Source: Paraspadella gotoi
Taxonomy: Eukaryota; Chaetognatha
Reading direction: 5' to 3'
Length of the DNA: 64,000 bases
Assembly: GCA_051294375.1 (NCBI GenBank)
Contig: CM119263.1
Coordinates: forward strand, 24,718,688-24,782,687
Positions 54,260-63,913 of the stretch are shown here, in pieces. Both the position numbers and the translations under genes were made by a program. How positions within the stretch are numbered: the stretch's first letter is position 1; every line of letters begins with the position of its first letter. The notes under the pieces are model-generated. The model was given only the letters and a program-made list of their open reading frames with translations. It had not been told where the DNA came from and ran no database searches.

Positions 54260-54900
54260 GCCTCGTCCACCCAAACTGCCTTTTTTAAGGCAACCAACTT
54301 ACCCAAACAGCCCTTTTTAGGGCTACCAAATTGTCTAAAAAGATCGTCATTCATAATAATTCTTATTCTTTTGGAAGGTCTCGATAGTGCATGCCTAAGA
54401 TTAGGAAGCGTGGTAGGAATAGCAATGCATATCGTCTGTTGAGAATTACTTTCAGCTTAATTTGCTACCTTAAAATTAAACTCTTTTTTTTCGTACAAAC
54501 AATATAACAGTAATCTTTATTATTACTACATGAAAGCGACAAAAAAAATACTAAACTAAAGTAGACAATCCGCGCATTTAAAACCTAGACAAGTTTGTCT
54601 AGTGTGGCACCTTCGCTCCAAGGTTTTGATTAGAAATGCATACTGACATTTCTTCTGAAAGATAATACAAAAAGGTTGAATAATAAGTCTATTTGAGCAA
54701 AAATATACAGTTTGCAAACAATTATCATAAGTAAATTGTTTCTATTTAAATTTTACTTTCACCGAACGCAATTTTGGCGACTTTTAAAAAAGTACTTAAA
54801 ATTTTTTTTAACAAAAAAAATTTAAAAAAAATATACTTAATTACCAACCCTAATTTGGTTAACCAGGGCCAAAGTAAAAGTAACCAATATTTCATCGTAT
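54260..54900. other. intergenic, nothing recognised
   Basis: 3' flank of the membrane-protein gene. Contains a short duplicated AAGGC/AGGGCTACC-type sequence at 54,285-54,330 and AT-rich DNA beyond. Confidence 0.5.
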
Positions 54901-54914
54901 TCAACGAGACTCAC

Positions 54915-55343
54915 CACAATCAGATCGAAGCTGTATGTTGTATTCTCTCCCTTGTCTCGTCCATTCCCGGGCAATGATGTCGTTTTCTCTGCGCATTGAA
55001 AAATTGAAAATTTAAATTTAAAACCAAAATTACCTTAATCGATTAAAAAAAATCTAAATCTATAATTTTTTACCTCACTGGTTCTATATCCTTTTCAGTT
55101 GCTGTAAGTCTGGCAACTGATTCTCATCAGCGATCGCTCCTCGCGTCTGTAAAACGTCAATTAAGAAATAATTTAAAAATGACAAAATAAATAACTAACG
55201 TAAAGATTGACCTGTTATAGCACAACACATTTGATTTACATACTAGGTGATACTTACAGCGCTTTTAGTTTTCCTTTTCCTTGATTATCGCAGTGCGCCG
55301 ATTCCTCCCAAGACTTCTCGACGTTGTTCGCTTGGTTCTGCAT
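54915..55343 (-). CDS. possible short multi-exon gene remnant
   Basis: ATG at 55,343 opens MQNQANNVEKSWEE and reaches a perfect donor GTAAGT after 86 nt. A second exon-like piece (55,146-55,074, acceptor GTTTTACAG, donor GAG/GTAAAA) and a third (54,988-54,915, acceptor ATGCGCAG, donor GTG/GTGAGT, reading ENDIIAREWTRQGREYNIQL) follow. Splice sites are good, but the frame does not carry through the middle piece without an indel, so this is either a decayed gene or contains sequencing errors. Further exons were not found. Confidence 0.3.
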
Positions 55344-55609
55344 TTCTATTGTTTAGAATCGGAGATTAACAGAACCTAGTAAGTAAATTTAGAAATTATA
55401 TATATAAAAAGAAAAAAATCGAAAAACGACGAAAAAAAAATACAAAGAGAAAAACGAGGAAAAAAAATCGCGACGATGAGAGAAGAGGGAGAGATTCGCA
55501 CGCAGAAGGAGATTAGAAAGTTGTGAATGTGAGAATGGTGACCCAAAAGACTCTCCCGAGCACGCCGTCGCCGTTGTTGTCATCGCCGCGTCATCGTCGC
55601 CGCCGTCTA

Positions 55610-56096
55610 TTGCCGACCAATAATAAAGGGGAGAATTCTTAGAACCAATCGCGTTACTAGACAGCAACACCCCCCATTGATCTTCGGTTTGCGCCAACGA
55701 ATCACAAACGGGGAGAATTTATCTAGCCAATCGGGTTGCGAGGCGCGAACCTCCCTGGACTCGATCGTCGACAACGTCCGCGCCAACCAATCGCGATAGA
55801 GAGAATTTCGACACCGATTGATGCGAGACGCCAATTTTGCGCCACTCGATCGTCATCTTCGTTTTGAAATTGAAATTGAAACAGGCAAGAATTTCGAGAA
55901 CCAATAAGCATTTACCTACCCCCCCCCTCGGCTGTGGTCGATGCCTTTGTCGACTGTGCCGGCGTATCACGAGAAGTGAAAATTTTGAAAACCAATTGGA
56001 AAGCAGGATGCATCGCCTTTTAAGGCAATCTGATTAGCCAATCGGTAAATCTAAGAATTTGGAAATTCTCAGAAAAGCTTAGCGTCAGTATAAAAG
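55610..56096 (+). promoter_or_regulatory. array of seven CCAAT boxes ending in a TATA box
   Basis: CCAAT words at about 55,617, 55,645, 55,728, 55,787, 55,900, 55,993 and 56,036, most accompanied by AGAATTT/AGAATTC within 30 bases, giving an imperfect module of roughly 60-100 nt. TATAAAAG follows at 56,089-56,096. Likely promoter of the coiled-coil/zinc-finger gene, whose coding start (57,001) directly follows a splice-acceptor-like GTCAGCGCAG, implying a 5' noncoding exon. Multiple CCAAT boxes suggest NF-Y binding (family knowledge). Confidence 0.55.
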
Positions 56097-56127
56097 GTCG
56101 TTATAGACAAATTTTCATTTTTTTTGA

Positions 56128-56153
56128 TGGGAGAGAGAGAGAGAAAGAGAGAA

Positions 56154-56191
<38 letters not shown>

Positions 56192-56466
56192 GAGTTTGGC
56201 ATTAAATTCGACATATTTGTGAATTCCTTTTGGCGGCTCACGGTCAATTTCAACAAACTTGTCACGTGACTCGCCCCGCGGTCAATTGAATCCGAGTCCT
56301 ACCAAAACTTTCTATAGTCGAATATAACCTCGTTAAAGGCATCACCGGAGAGAGGAGAGAGAGAGAGGAATGATGATGATTAACCCCCTATCCCTTTTCC
56401 TCGGCTATTCCCAGGCCCCCTCTCCCTCTCTCCTATCTCTCTCTCCCATTCTCTCTCTTTTTCTCA

Positions 56467-56500
<34 letters not shown>

Positions 56501-56520
56501 TTCTCTTTTTATACTTTCTC
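56128..56520. repeat. (GA)n then (CT)n tracts
   Basis: GA tract 56,128-56,192 and CT-rich tract 56,400-56,510 in the presumed 5' untranslated or intron sequence. They could fold back on each other in RNA. Confidence 0.8.
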
Positions 56521-57000
56521 CCTCGCTCTAACTCACCCTCGCTCTTTTTTTTTCCTTGCACCGCTGTTTTATCCACCATTCCTTATCAATAGCATCACGA
56601 CTATATCTGTCAGACGGTCTGACCGTCTCGGTTCATCTGTCGCCCTCTGTCTTCCCATTTGACCACGTCTCACCCATCTCAGCTTTTCACCCATCCCAAC
56701 TTTTAACCCTAAACCCAATACCCCACTTCTGGTCAAATGTAAGGAATGTGAGGCAACGGGTTAAGTAGATATTCTCCGTCTTTCCAGTCAGTTATTCAAG
56801 AAAAAAAAATTCGAGTTATTTTTTTTATAACGAAATGCAATCAACAGAAAATATCTTGGTGACGTTTTGAATATTATTTTCTCAGAATAATTAGTTTTTC
56901 TCTGTTTCAATTTCTTTTAATTTGGTTTTTTTTTAATTTTTAAATATTTTTATATCGATAGTAACAACAATAACAATTTCTGTTTTGTTTGTCAGCGCAG

Positions 57001-60000
57001 ATGGCGGAAGAAAGTACTCAAATGGCCAACTTTTTCTACAACGCCGTCACAAAGCTTCAAAAAGAAAATTCGAGTCTCCACGAAACATTAACAAACAACG
57101 CCCACCATATCATAAAATGGAAATCCGATAACGACTTAGATTTTTTGAAAACTCAGCCAGATAAAATTCGACAGGCGGAAGTGGACTTGGCGTCTATGAA
57201 AACAAAACGCGATTCGTTAAAAAAGGAAACTTCTCCGGAAACGTTAGAAACATCTCGGTTGATTTTAGAATGCGATAAAAAACTGGCTGAAGTGGAGAAA
57301 GAGAAGGAGGAACTTTTAGAGAAAATTAGACAAATGGACAAACAACTCTCGACGAATTTGACATCGAAGTCGTCACACGAACGACGATTGAGACATTTAG
57401 AAAAACAAGACGAAGATAGGTTTTTACTTAAAAAGAGAAAGGCCGACGAAGCTTGCAACGAAAGAGAAACAAAGAAGGTTAGACTAGAAAATGATTACGT
57501 CGATTTTGCGAATTCTACAATAAAACTTAATTTCTCCGATGACGAGGACGTCTCTTACAAAATGCGAGAAATAAGGTTGGTCTCAGGATAGTTGAACATA
57601 ACCGATATTGCGACCATCACAATAGTTATGTACGAAATTGTGACTTTTTGTTTGGATTGAAGACTCTATTGAATGCAGACGACGAGAGTCCAAATATTTG
57701 CAACTTAAACGTTAAACCAATTAAATTGAACGAAGAGAAACTGTCAACCGTTCCAACCCAAGGCCGTTCCAAGGGATTCCACGACGAAGATTCGCCATCA
57801 ACGTCACTCGAAGCGACAAGAAAAAACAAGGAGATCCGAGCGAACGAAAACACTAACGAAAAAGAGAACGAGCAAGAAACGGTACCATCTACAAGCCTCG
57901 GTGAAACGGGATCTTTTTGTCAAATGCCCCACGACAACGAGTTGCTACCAGAAAACCCCATTGCATTTTCGTCGCCAGAACAAGTGGAAGAGAGTAACTA
58001 TTTTTTCGCGAAAACGCCAACTCCTCCAAATAAAATTTCAACCAAATCAACTGCCTTCGTGTCAACGCCTTCTCCAAAAAAAAAAACAGTTAAAAAATTG
58101 TTTACCCCCCCGTCCAACTCCCCCATCCCACATCCCACGATGCAAACGCAAGCGATCCTATGTGCCAAGAAAAAGAACCGAATGTGCGAATTTTAAACTT
58201 TAGCCCACCTCCCGAAATCGCCCCTTCATGGAATCTTAATAGAGTCACCATTTCCACTCCAGATAAACCAGGCCAATTTGGCCAACGCGATCCCATAATC
58301 AGCGTCACGGTGACGCCGACAAATAAAAAAAAGTCACTTTCACCCAAAGAACAAGATAGTGTCGAAGCATTGTCAGTGTTCATTAATGACTGCGATAGCC
58401 ATGGAAACGTCGAAGGTCTGACAACAAATGCATCCAGTTTCCAGCTTTTTACACCAGACGAGAGGCCAAGTACTAGTACGGGTTTTGATCAAACAAACAA
58501 TACCTTGGTCCCGATAAATCACCAGTTGATAGAAATCATGGGTAGTTGGGACGACGCGGGCACCGCTGAACCAGTAATAACAGATGACATCATGAAAGAA
58601 GCCCTACAAACGGCGAGTTTGTCAGGTCAGTGTCTATTTCATTTATCATTGTGATGTTTTTTTTTTGTTGTTTTCTTTGTTGTTTTTTTTTTGTAATGTA
58701 TATGAAATCGTTGTTATTCCGTTTTTCACAATACAAAAAAAAATTAATACATTTCGTTCACACTTCGAAACATATTTTGTGATAAAAATACTGTGTCTTG
58801 TTAAATGCCATCTTGTTTATTTTTGAGGAATGGTATAAACCAAAACTATATTGTATTTTTTTTAAATTGAAAAGAAAAAATGAAAATATATTCGGGAACT
58901 GAAAATAAATTACAACTAATTTTCAATATTCTGTCTAATTTCACAGACCAGGCCTTATATGCAAATGAGATCCAGAAAGAGTCACTTTAAACAAATGAGC
59001 AAGCTGGGGCAAGCCAGGCCACAAAAAGTTGATTCTAAACTTTATTTTTAAAATAAATATTTTTTTTTATTAAATGTTTGCATTAAATTTTGTTTATATT
59101 TCACTTAACAGATTCGCAATTACAACGAGTCAATTCGTCGACGAATCAGACGGCGAACCCGGTTTTTGCGAAAGTATTCGACGGCGCACTTCCAGTCGAG
59201 GGCCACGTGGACGTCGTAATAGATTCGCAATTACAACAAGTTAATTTGTCGACTGATGACCAGGCTAACTCGGTTTTCGCGACAGCATTTGATGGGGTAC
59301 TTCCGGTAGAAGCCCTCGCGGGTGTTGTGGCAAGTTGGACTCCCACTACAGCGATAGAGGATCCGGCCAAACCTAGCTTAAAAGGGAAAAAAAAATACAA
59401 AACTGTAGCCAATTTGGTTTCGGCGTTTGATCTAGAGAATCCGACGTCGGCCATGCAACTGCTAAAAAGGATATGTTTATTGTGCCTCAGGATTACAACT
59501 AAGATGAAGGTCCATAACCTGGCAATTCACCTCGCAAACACTTGTCTCGTGGCAAAAAAACTCATCCCTGCATTAGGTTCACAGATAAATGGAAACGTTG
59601 ATGATACAAGATTCAGCGCTTTCATTTGCAACCACAACCACTGCAAAGACACCATTGTCGCTCTCGACTCCGACTTAGAAGATGGTGCCTTTATTAGACA
59701 CTTTAGAAAAATGCACGCAGGCACATATTTTCGAAAATGTTTTAAAATGAATATGAGGCGCATCTCCCTGAGGGAGACGGCGCTCAATTTTTATTACTGC
59801 CCCTTTTGCGAGTCCAATTCCCGCGTCATTGATAACTGCAGGGGGGTAATTATGTGTCACATTTTTGAAGATCACCCTGGGGCACAAATGCCATGCGTTA
59901 TTTGCTCCGTCTTAATTGTGGCACAAGACTTGAGGAGTCACATTGTTAAACATCTGAAGGAGGACGACCTCCTTCAGATGAGAGGAGAACGACTCTCTGT

Positions 60001-60064
60001 AGGGGCTGTAACTTTGAAATGTGTTCCATCAACCATGTCAGGACACATTCGCCAAATTGCGTAA
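57001..60064 (+). CDS. large coiled-coil protein with four C-terminal C2H2-type zinc fingers; two frame breaks
   Basis: Start ATG 57,001 (MAEESTQMANFF). Segment 1 (57,001-57,591) is a charged coiled coil with a basic KKRKADEACNERETKKVR stretch like a nuclear signal. The frame then shifts within 57,541-57,591 to segment 2 (to about 58,100; acidic, Ser/Pro rich, several TP/SP sites), and shifts again around the 11-A and 7-C runs at 58,078-58,115 to segment 3 (to 58,625). A 486-nt intron follows (donor TCAG/GTCAGT, acceptor TTAACAG, phase 1, 58,626-59,111). Exon 59,112-60,064 carries a tandem 37-residue repeat (DSQLQ...) and four zinc-binding modules: CX2CX9HX4H (59,473), CX4CX18HX4H (59,628), CX2CX16HX4H (59,798) and CX2CX11HX3H (59,894). 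All segments have coding-like composition, so the breaks may be homopolymer sequencing errors or recent decay. Likely a nuclear nucleic-acid-binding protein; family not recognised. Confidence 0.65.
59111..59333 (+). repeat. in-frame tandem 111-nt repeat encoding DSQLQ units
   Basis: Two 37-residue units, each starting DSQLQ and containing VFA-(K/T)-x-FDG-x-LPVE, within the zinc-finger protein. DNA identity is moderate, so the repeat is not very recent. Confidence 0.8.
59951..59980. repeat. perfect 13-bp hairpin inside the zinc-finger coding exon
   Basis: CATCTGAAGGAGG - ACGA - CCTCCTTCAGATG: a 13-bp perfect stem with a 4-base loop, starting at the CAT codon of the last zinc-ligand histidine. 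The encoded residues are ordinary (HLKEDDLLQM). Confidence 0.9.
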
Positions 60065-60295
60065 AGGGAATTCCAAGGTACACAATGGAAAATTATGGAA
60101 AAGTTTTCCTATATGATTGCACCGACGTTGTCAAAACTCAGGTCTGCTGTCTATTTGCAGAGTTGCCATAATTAAATTCCGAGGCGAAGAGTTTATATCC
60201 GAAGAAGCCCAGTATCTCGTCAGTTTTGTCGTCTTTGACTTTATTACACGATTAGCCCATGTCTATGCCTTTTTATCAGGCGTTTTTATTTTTTT

Positions 60296-60409
60296 TTATT
60301 ATCTAGTCCATGGTCGATATTTCCCTTATTTGTATGACTTATGTGGTTTTTATATTATCTAGTCCATTGTCGCTATTTTCCTTATTTGTACGACTTATGG
60401 GGTATATAT
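60296..60409. repeat. two-copy 57-nt tandem repeat in intergenic DNA
   Basis: TATTATCTAGTCCAT-GTCG and TTATTTGTA-GACTTATG words repeat with a period of about 56 nt. Lies between the zinc-finger gene and the helicase gene. Confidence 0.85.
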
Positions 60410-60647
60410 ACACAATGTTAATTTTTATTTCTAAAATTTTATATATTAAATATCGATAAACCTTGAATTTTTTTTTTCATAAACAAAAGGACAAGCTGAA
60501 TCAAAATGTTAGATCTTTATAGATGTCGAGTTGATTTTTCGAGTGTCTTTTTTTTTCTCCATTATCGATATAACCATTTTGCATATAGTTAGTTATATTT
60601 TTTACTCGTTCTCAATGAAAATTGTTATGCCTTTCCTGTCTCAGCAA

Positions 60648-60653
60648 TATAAA
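60648..60653 (+). promoter_or_regulatory. TATA box of the helicase gene
   Basis: TATAAA at 60,648-60,653, 51 bases before the ATG at 60,704, implying a short 5' leader. Confidence 0.45.
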
Positions 60654-60703
60654 TCTGGTACATTTTCATAGGGCGTTTGTTTTTAAACATTGATAAATTT
60701 AAA

Positions 60704-62651
60704 ATGGAACAAGAAGACAGCGGTCAATACATGCTTAACATCAGACAGGACGATATCAGCTTTTTTAAAAAACCTTTCCAAGAATCTCTGTGCTTTAGAG
60801 AAATTTACCAAAAAATTAGCACGAATAAAACTTGTTTAATAATTTTGCATCACAAAAACAATAATCCGGACATGGTAACGTGTCTGCATGTTCTATTCAA
60901 AGCCCTTCATAAATCTAAAAAGAGGTCCATAATTTCGGAAATATTCACGAGGAGTGGACTGCTTTTCCCCAAGCACGGAGATAACAAAGAGTTTGAAAGA
61001 TATTTTCGGGACAATTGTGTAACATTTCTCAAGCAATTCCAGATCGTCATTTCAGAATCCCTACTAAACTCCGAGACACAGGAGTATATATGGAATCGTA
61101 CTCACGTCCAGTCTGACAATTATCTCCCAGTCTTAAATTCGCTCGACCTAATTCACGCTGGTCTTAGCTCACAGGAGTTCAGGCTCACTCGCCCACAATC
61201 GGCCTGGTCGACCTGCCTAGCACCTTTGGCATTTTACAAGACGAAGGGGCGCAAGAGCTCTTCGTGTGTGACAACCGAAATCGATAGTGATTCCGATGAA
61301 AGTGATAGTAAGAGAGTCAAAATAGTCGATCCGGAGATACAAAAACTACAGGACATCGTTAAGAATGACAAATCGGTTGTCCGGAAAATGAAATGCTACC
61401 AACTTTTAGAAACACNNNNNNNNNNNNNNNNNNTTAGAAATTATGACCAACTAAAGTCTTCGCTCACAGCAGATGAATTAGAGGTAGTCGTCTGTGGGAG
61501 TGAAAATGTAAAAAAGGTGAGCGAAGAGATAATTTTTAACAAAAACCTCAAGTTTTACGAAGAACGATTTAATCTCAGTTATTTTGAAAAGCTTGACTCA
61601 AAATTTGGACCGGCTTTAAAAACGGCACTTGACAACCACAGAGAAGTTATCTTGCAATCAACACAGTATTTGAGGAGATTTTTAATTGCTCAGGGAATTT
61701 TCGACGTTAAACTATTTTTGGCATTTTTGGTCAAATTTTTCAGTACGTCTCATCTTAATTTAATTGGAAAAGAAAACCCAGAAGATAAATGGCTAAAGAG
61801 CGACCCCACCGTGAACGCTTCGAATCGCAAACGAAACTGTATTTATATCTCAGGCGAGTTTTAAAATATTGCAGTAATGTTATAGTAATATTGTTGTGAG
61901 TTTCTAAGAAATGTTATCCATCCCAACGAATATAATAAAATAAACGAAATTAAAAATTTTAATGTGTAATTAATTAAATTCTATTTGATTTGTAGGTTTA
62001 TCAAACACTGGCAAGTCGCTACTAATTAATCTCATTGTTGACTGTCTTCAATGTGGCTCTCTCGTGACTGGTTCGTCATTCGCTTTTTCGGATTTAGCCG
62101 TGCAGGGGTGAGATCATGTGACTGTTCAGTTGGACGTCGCCATATTGGGCCCATCTTTCCTTTCTCCTCTGTTGTTTTTTTTTTTTGCCGCAGCGTCGAA
62201 TGTTTACGCCACGATGAACTTTCAACGGGATCCGGTTCAAAAATTAGCGTCAATGCCCTGAAACTACTCTTTGGTGGGGAGCGTCTTGGCGTCAATCGTA
62301 AATTCAAATCTTCCCGATTCATTTCTGGCATTCCAGTTATCGTCTCTTCTAATCAATCTATCGACGAATTATGCGACAACCCAGTTGATATGCCGCGTTG
62401 AGGTCACGTTCAGTCGAATTAAAATTTTCCGTTCCAATTTTAAACGAGAAGCACTCAAAGACATAGCCCGCGTGAGGCAAGCTTATGGACTGCCCGATCA
62501 CATTAAAACTATCCCCGAGAATGACAATTATTTACACTCGGAGGCATTATTAATGTTATTTAAGTATTATTATAAAGATTCTTTCGGGCAACCACCCCCC
62601 CTCGTCGACGATATATCAGTTACTGATTTTTTAAACCCCCGTTTTAAATAA
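60704..62651 (+). CDS. parvovirus NS1-type superfamily-3 helicase, intron-split, one frame break
   Basis: Exon 1 60,704-61,853 (ATG in AAAATGG; N-terminal region of about 380 residues with an acidic SDSDESDSKR linker; an 18-N run at 61,416-61,433 keeps the frame). Intron 1 61,854-61,995 has a GC donor (CAG/GCGAGT) and acceptor TTTGTAG. Exon 2 61,996-62,107 carries Walker A (LSNTGKS after the split glycine codon). Intron 2 62,108-62,193 (donor GTGAGA, acceptor CCGCAG after a T run), phase 2. Exon 3 62,194-62,651 carries an acidic D-E pair (Walker B position), the GGERLGVNRKFKSS loop (B' motif) and PVIVSSNQ (motif C, sensor Asn). A frameshift lies near 62,380-62,401, after which the C-terminal frame continues to TAA 62,651. 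Order and spacing match the SF3 helicase core of parvovirus or bidnavirus NS1. No clear HUH nickase motif is visible in the N-terminal part. Likely an endogenised or mobile-element replication helicase. Confidence 0.8.
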
Positions 62652-62665
62652 AAAAAATATATGCG

Positions 62666-62703
62666 ATGGGCTAGAACCCCAGACCTTTTGGTTATGAGAC
62701 GAG
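62666..62703 (-). tRNA. tRNA-Met-like 3' half (partial, pseudo-tRNA or SINE head)
   Basis: Minus strand reads CTCATAACC (a CAT anticodon in a 7-base loop), then a variable-loop-like AAAAGGTC, then a T-arm GGGGTTCTAGCCC. The 5' half (D-arm, acceptor strand) is replaced by a CT/GA tract, so this cannot be a functional tRNA. It may be a tRNA-derived repeat fragment. Confidence 0.35.
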
Positions 62704-62814
62704 ACGAACTCTCCCTCTCTCTCTCTCCCTCTCTCTTCTGCATTTAATTTTTAAACTCGTTGTCCTCGATACCGAGGTGATTCGAATTGATTTGTTTACA
62801 GAAATTTCAACGAC

Positions 62815-63306
62815 ATGATGTCCCAAGACGAGAGCTTTTCGAATAAACTGGAAGATCTCCTTCGCGACGAATGGAAAAATGCGATGAATGCCACTCCCAG
62901 TCCGATAAAGGGCGATCTCATGCAATTGCCTACACCAAAACACGTCCCACGACATATAACACACAAAAGGAACGAGGATGACCTCGACAATACATTACCA
63001 GACAAGGACAAACGGCGCATGGCCCATAAAGGCGACAAAGACGACTTGGACAAAGATTCTTTCTCGGACGACGACAACATCTTCAAAGACGAAAAACTCA
63101 TTGCGGGCCTCGAGGATCGCACACCTAAATATGTATATGAAAAGAAAACCACCACCCCAAGAGGCCACAAAACTACAAAAAAAATTTTATCTCGGGGGAA
63201 CTTTAACTTCGATGCTGACAATTTTCCAAGCCAATCGAAGCAATCGTGCTTAGACTTTTTTTGGGGAAAAAAAAACCAAATCATGGCTATGAGACACGGA
63301 GGATAA
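62815..63306 (+). CDS. acidic, disordered protein with a PCNA-interacting PIP box
   Basis: ATG ATG at 62,815, 14 bases after a good splice acceptor (TTGTTTACAG at 62,792-62,801), implying a 5' noncoding exon. 163 residues, hydrophilic, with two imperfect repeats HK(R/G)(N/D)(E/K)DDLD at residues about 50 and 71. Near the C-terminus QSCLDFFWGKK (from 63,241) fits the PIP-box consensus Q-x-x-L-x-x-F-W followed by basic residues, as used by replication and repair factors to bind the sliding clamp. Directly downstream, another frame (about 63,294-63,496) is open and coding-like (FVWKNAQSPIRTPTPTPKR ... EVSYFEY), suggesting a frame break at the 9-A run near 63,270 and a longer true C-terminus. Possible polyadenylation signal AATAAA at 63,535. 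Confidence 0.65.
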   Translation: MMSQDESFSNKLEDLLRDEWKNAMNATPSPIKGDLMQLPTPKHVPRHITHKRNEDDLDNTLPDKDKRRMAHKGDKDDLDKDSFSDDDNIFKDEKLIAGLEDRTPKYVYEKKTTTPRGHKTTKKILSRGNFNFDADNFPSQSKQSCLDFFWGKKNQIMAMRHGG

Positions 63307-63496
63307 AAATAAAAGTGTCCTTAGCAACGCGAGAAGCTCGTTCGTGTGGAAGAACGCCCAATCTCCAATTCGAACGCCCACGCCAACCCCTAAAAGATTT
63401 CACGACGCCTCGGTTCAAACCGAGGACGATATCCAAAAAAAAAAAAGCAAAACAGTGACTATCACTACTACAGAAGTCAGTTATTTCGAATACTAA
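63294..63496 (+). CDS. probable frame-shifted C-terminal continuation of the PIP-box protein
   Basis: A stop-free frame, +1 relative to the PIP-box frame, Ser/Thr/Pro rich (PIRTPTPTPKRFHDASVQTE) and ending EVSYFEY at TAA 63,494-63,496. It has no own start codon. The 9-A homopolymer between the two frames is a plausible sequencing-error or decay site. Confidence 0.4.
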
Positions 63497-63752
63497 CTAC
63501 ATCGTGTCAACTCTCAGCCATTGTCTCATCTTGTAATAAACACAACGCCTCTCTCTCTGTTTCTGTTTTTCTCTTCTCTCTCCATCTTCTCTTTTCTTCA
63601 TTTCTTCCTTTTTTTTAAACCCAGTTCCATCTAATGTGTACATTTTTTACGTTTTTATTCAATGATACTGTTTTAACCCCGCAATATATTTTAATGTATA
63701 TGTTTAAGGTTTGTCGTGTACTAACTAATTCGAATTTTTATTCCCATTTCAG

Positions 63753-63830
63753 ATGAAAATTTTATCGTTTCCTTCGAGTTGACGCTTGTCCAGTCGTGTG
63801 AATCACCCGTTGCAACTTTAGTTTTCGACT
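63753..63830 (+). other. possible small terminal exon
   Basis: After acceptor TTCCCATTTCAG a phase-1 reading gives ENFIVSFELTLVQSC and ends at TAA 63,828-63,830. No matching upstream donor was fixed. Weak evidence. Confidence 0.2.
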
Positions 63831-63913
63831 AAACCAATTGGGAAAAGGTTAGTTTTTATTTTCTTTGTTTTTTTTTTCCGAGAAGTTTTATATAAGTTGT
63901 TATCCGCCCTTAC

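Noticed and set aside
60117-60362. 81-residue plus-strand frame
   Set aside because: Overlaps the 57-nt noncoding tandem repeat and has low-complexity Phe/Tyr content; no start context.
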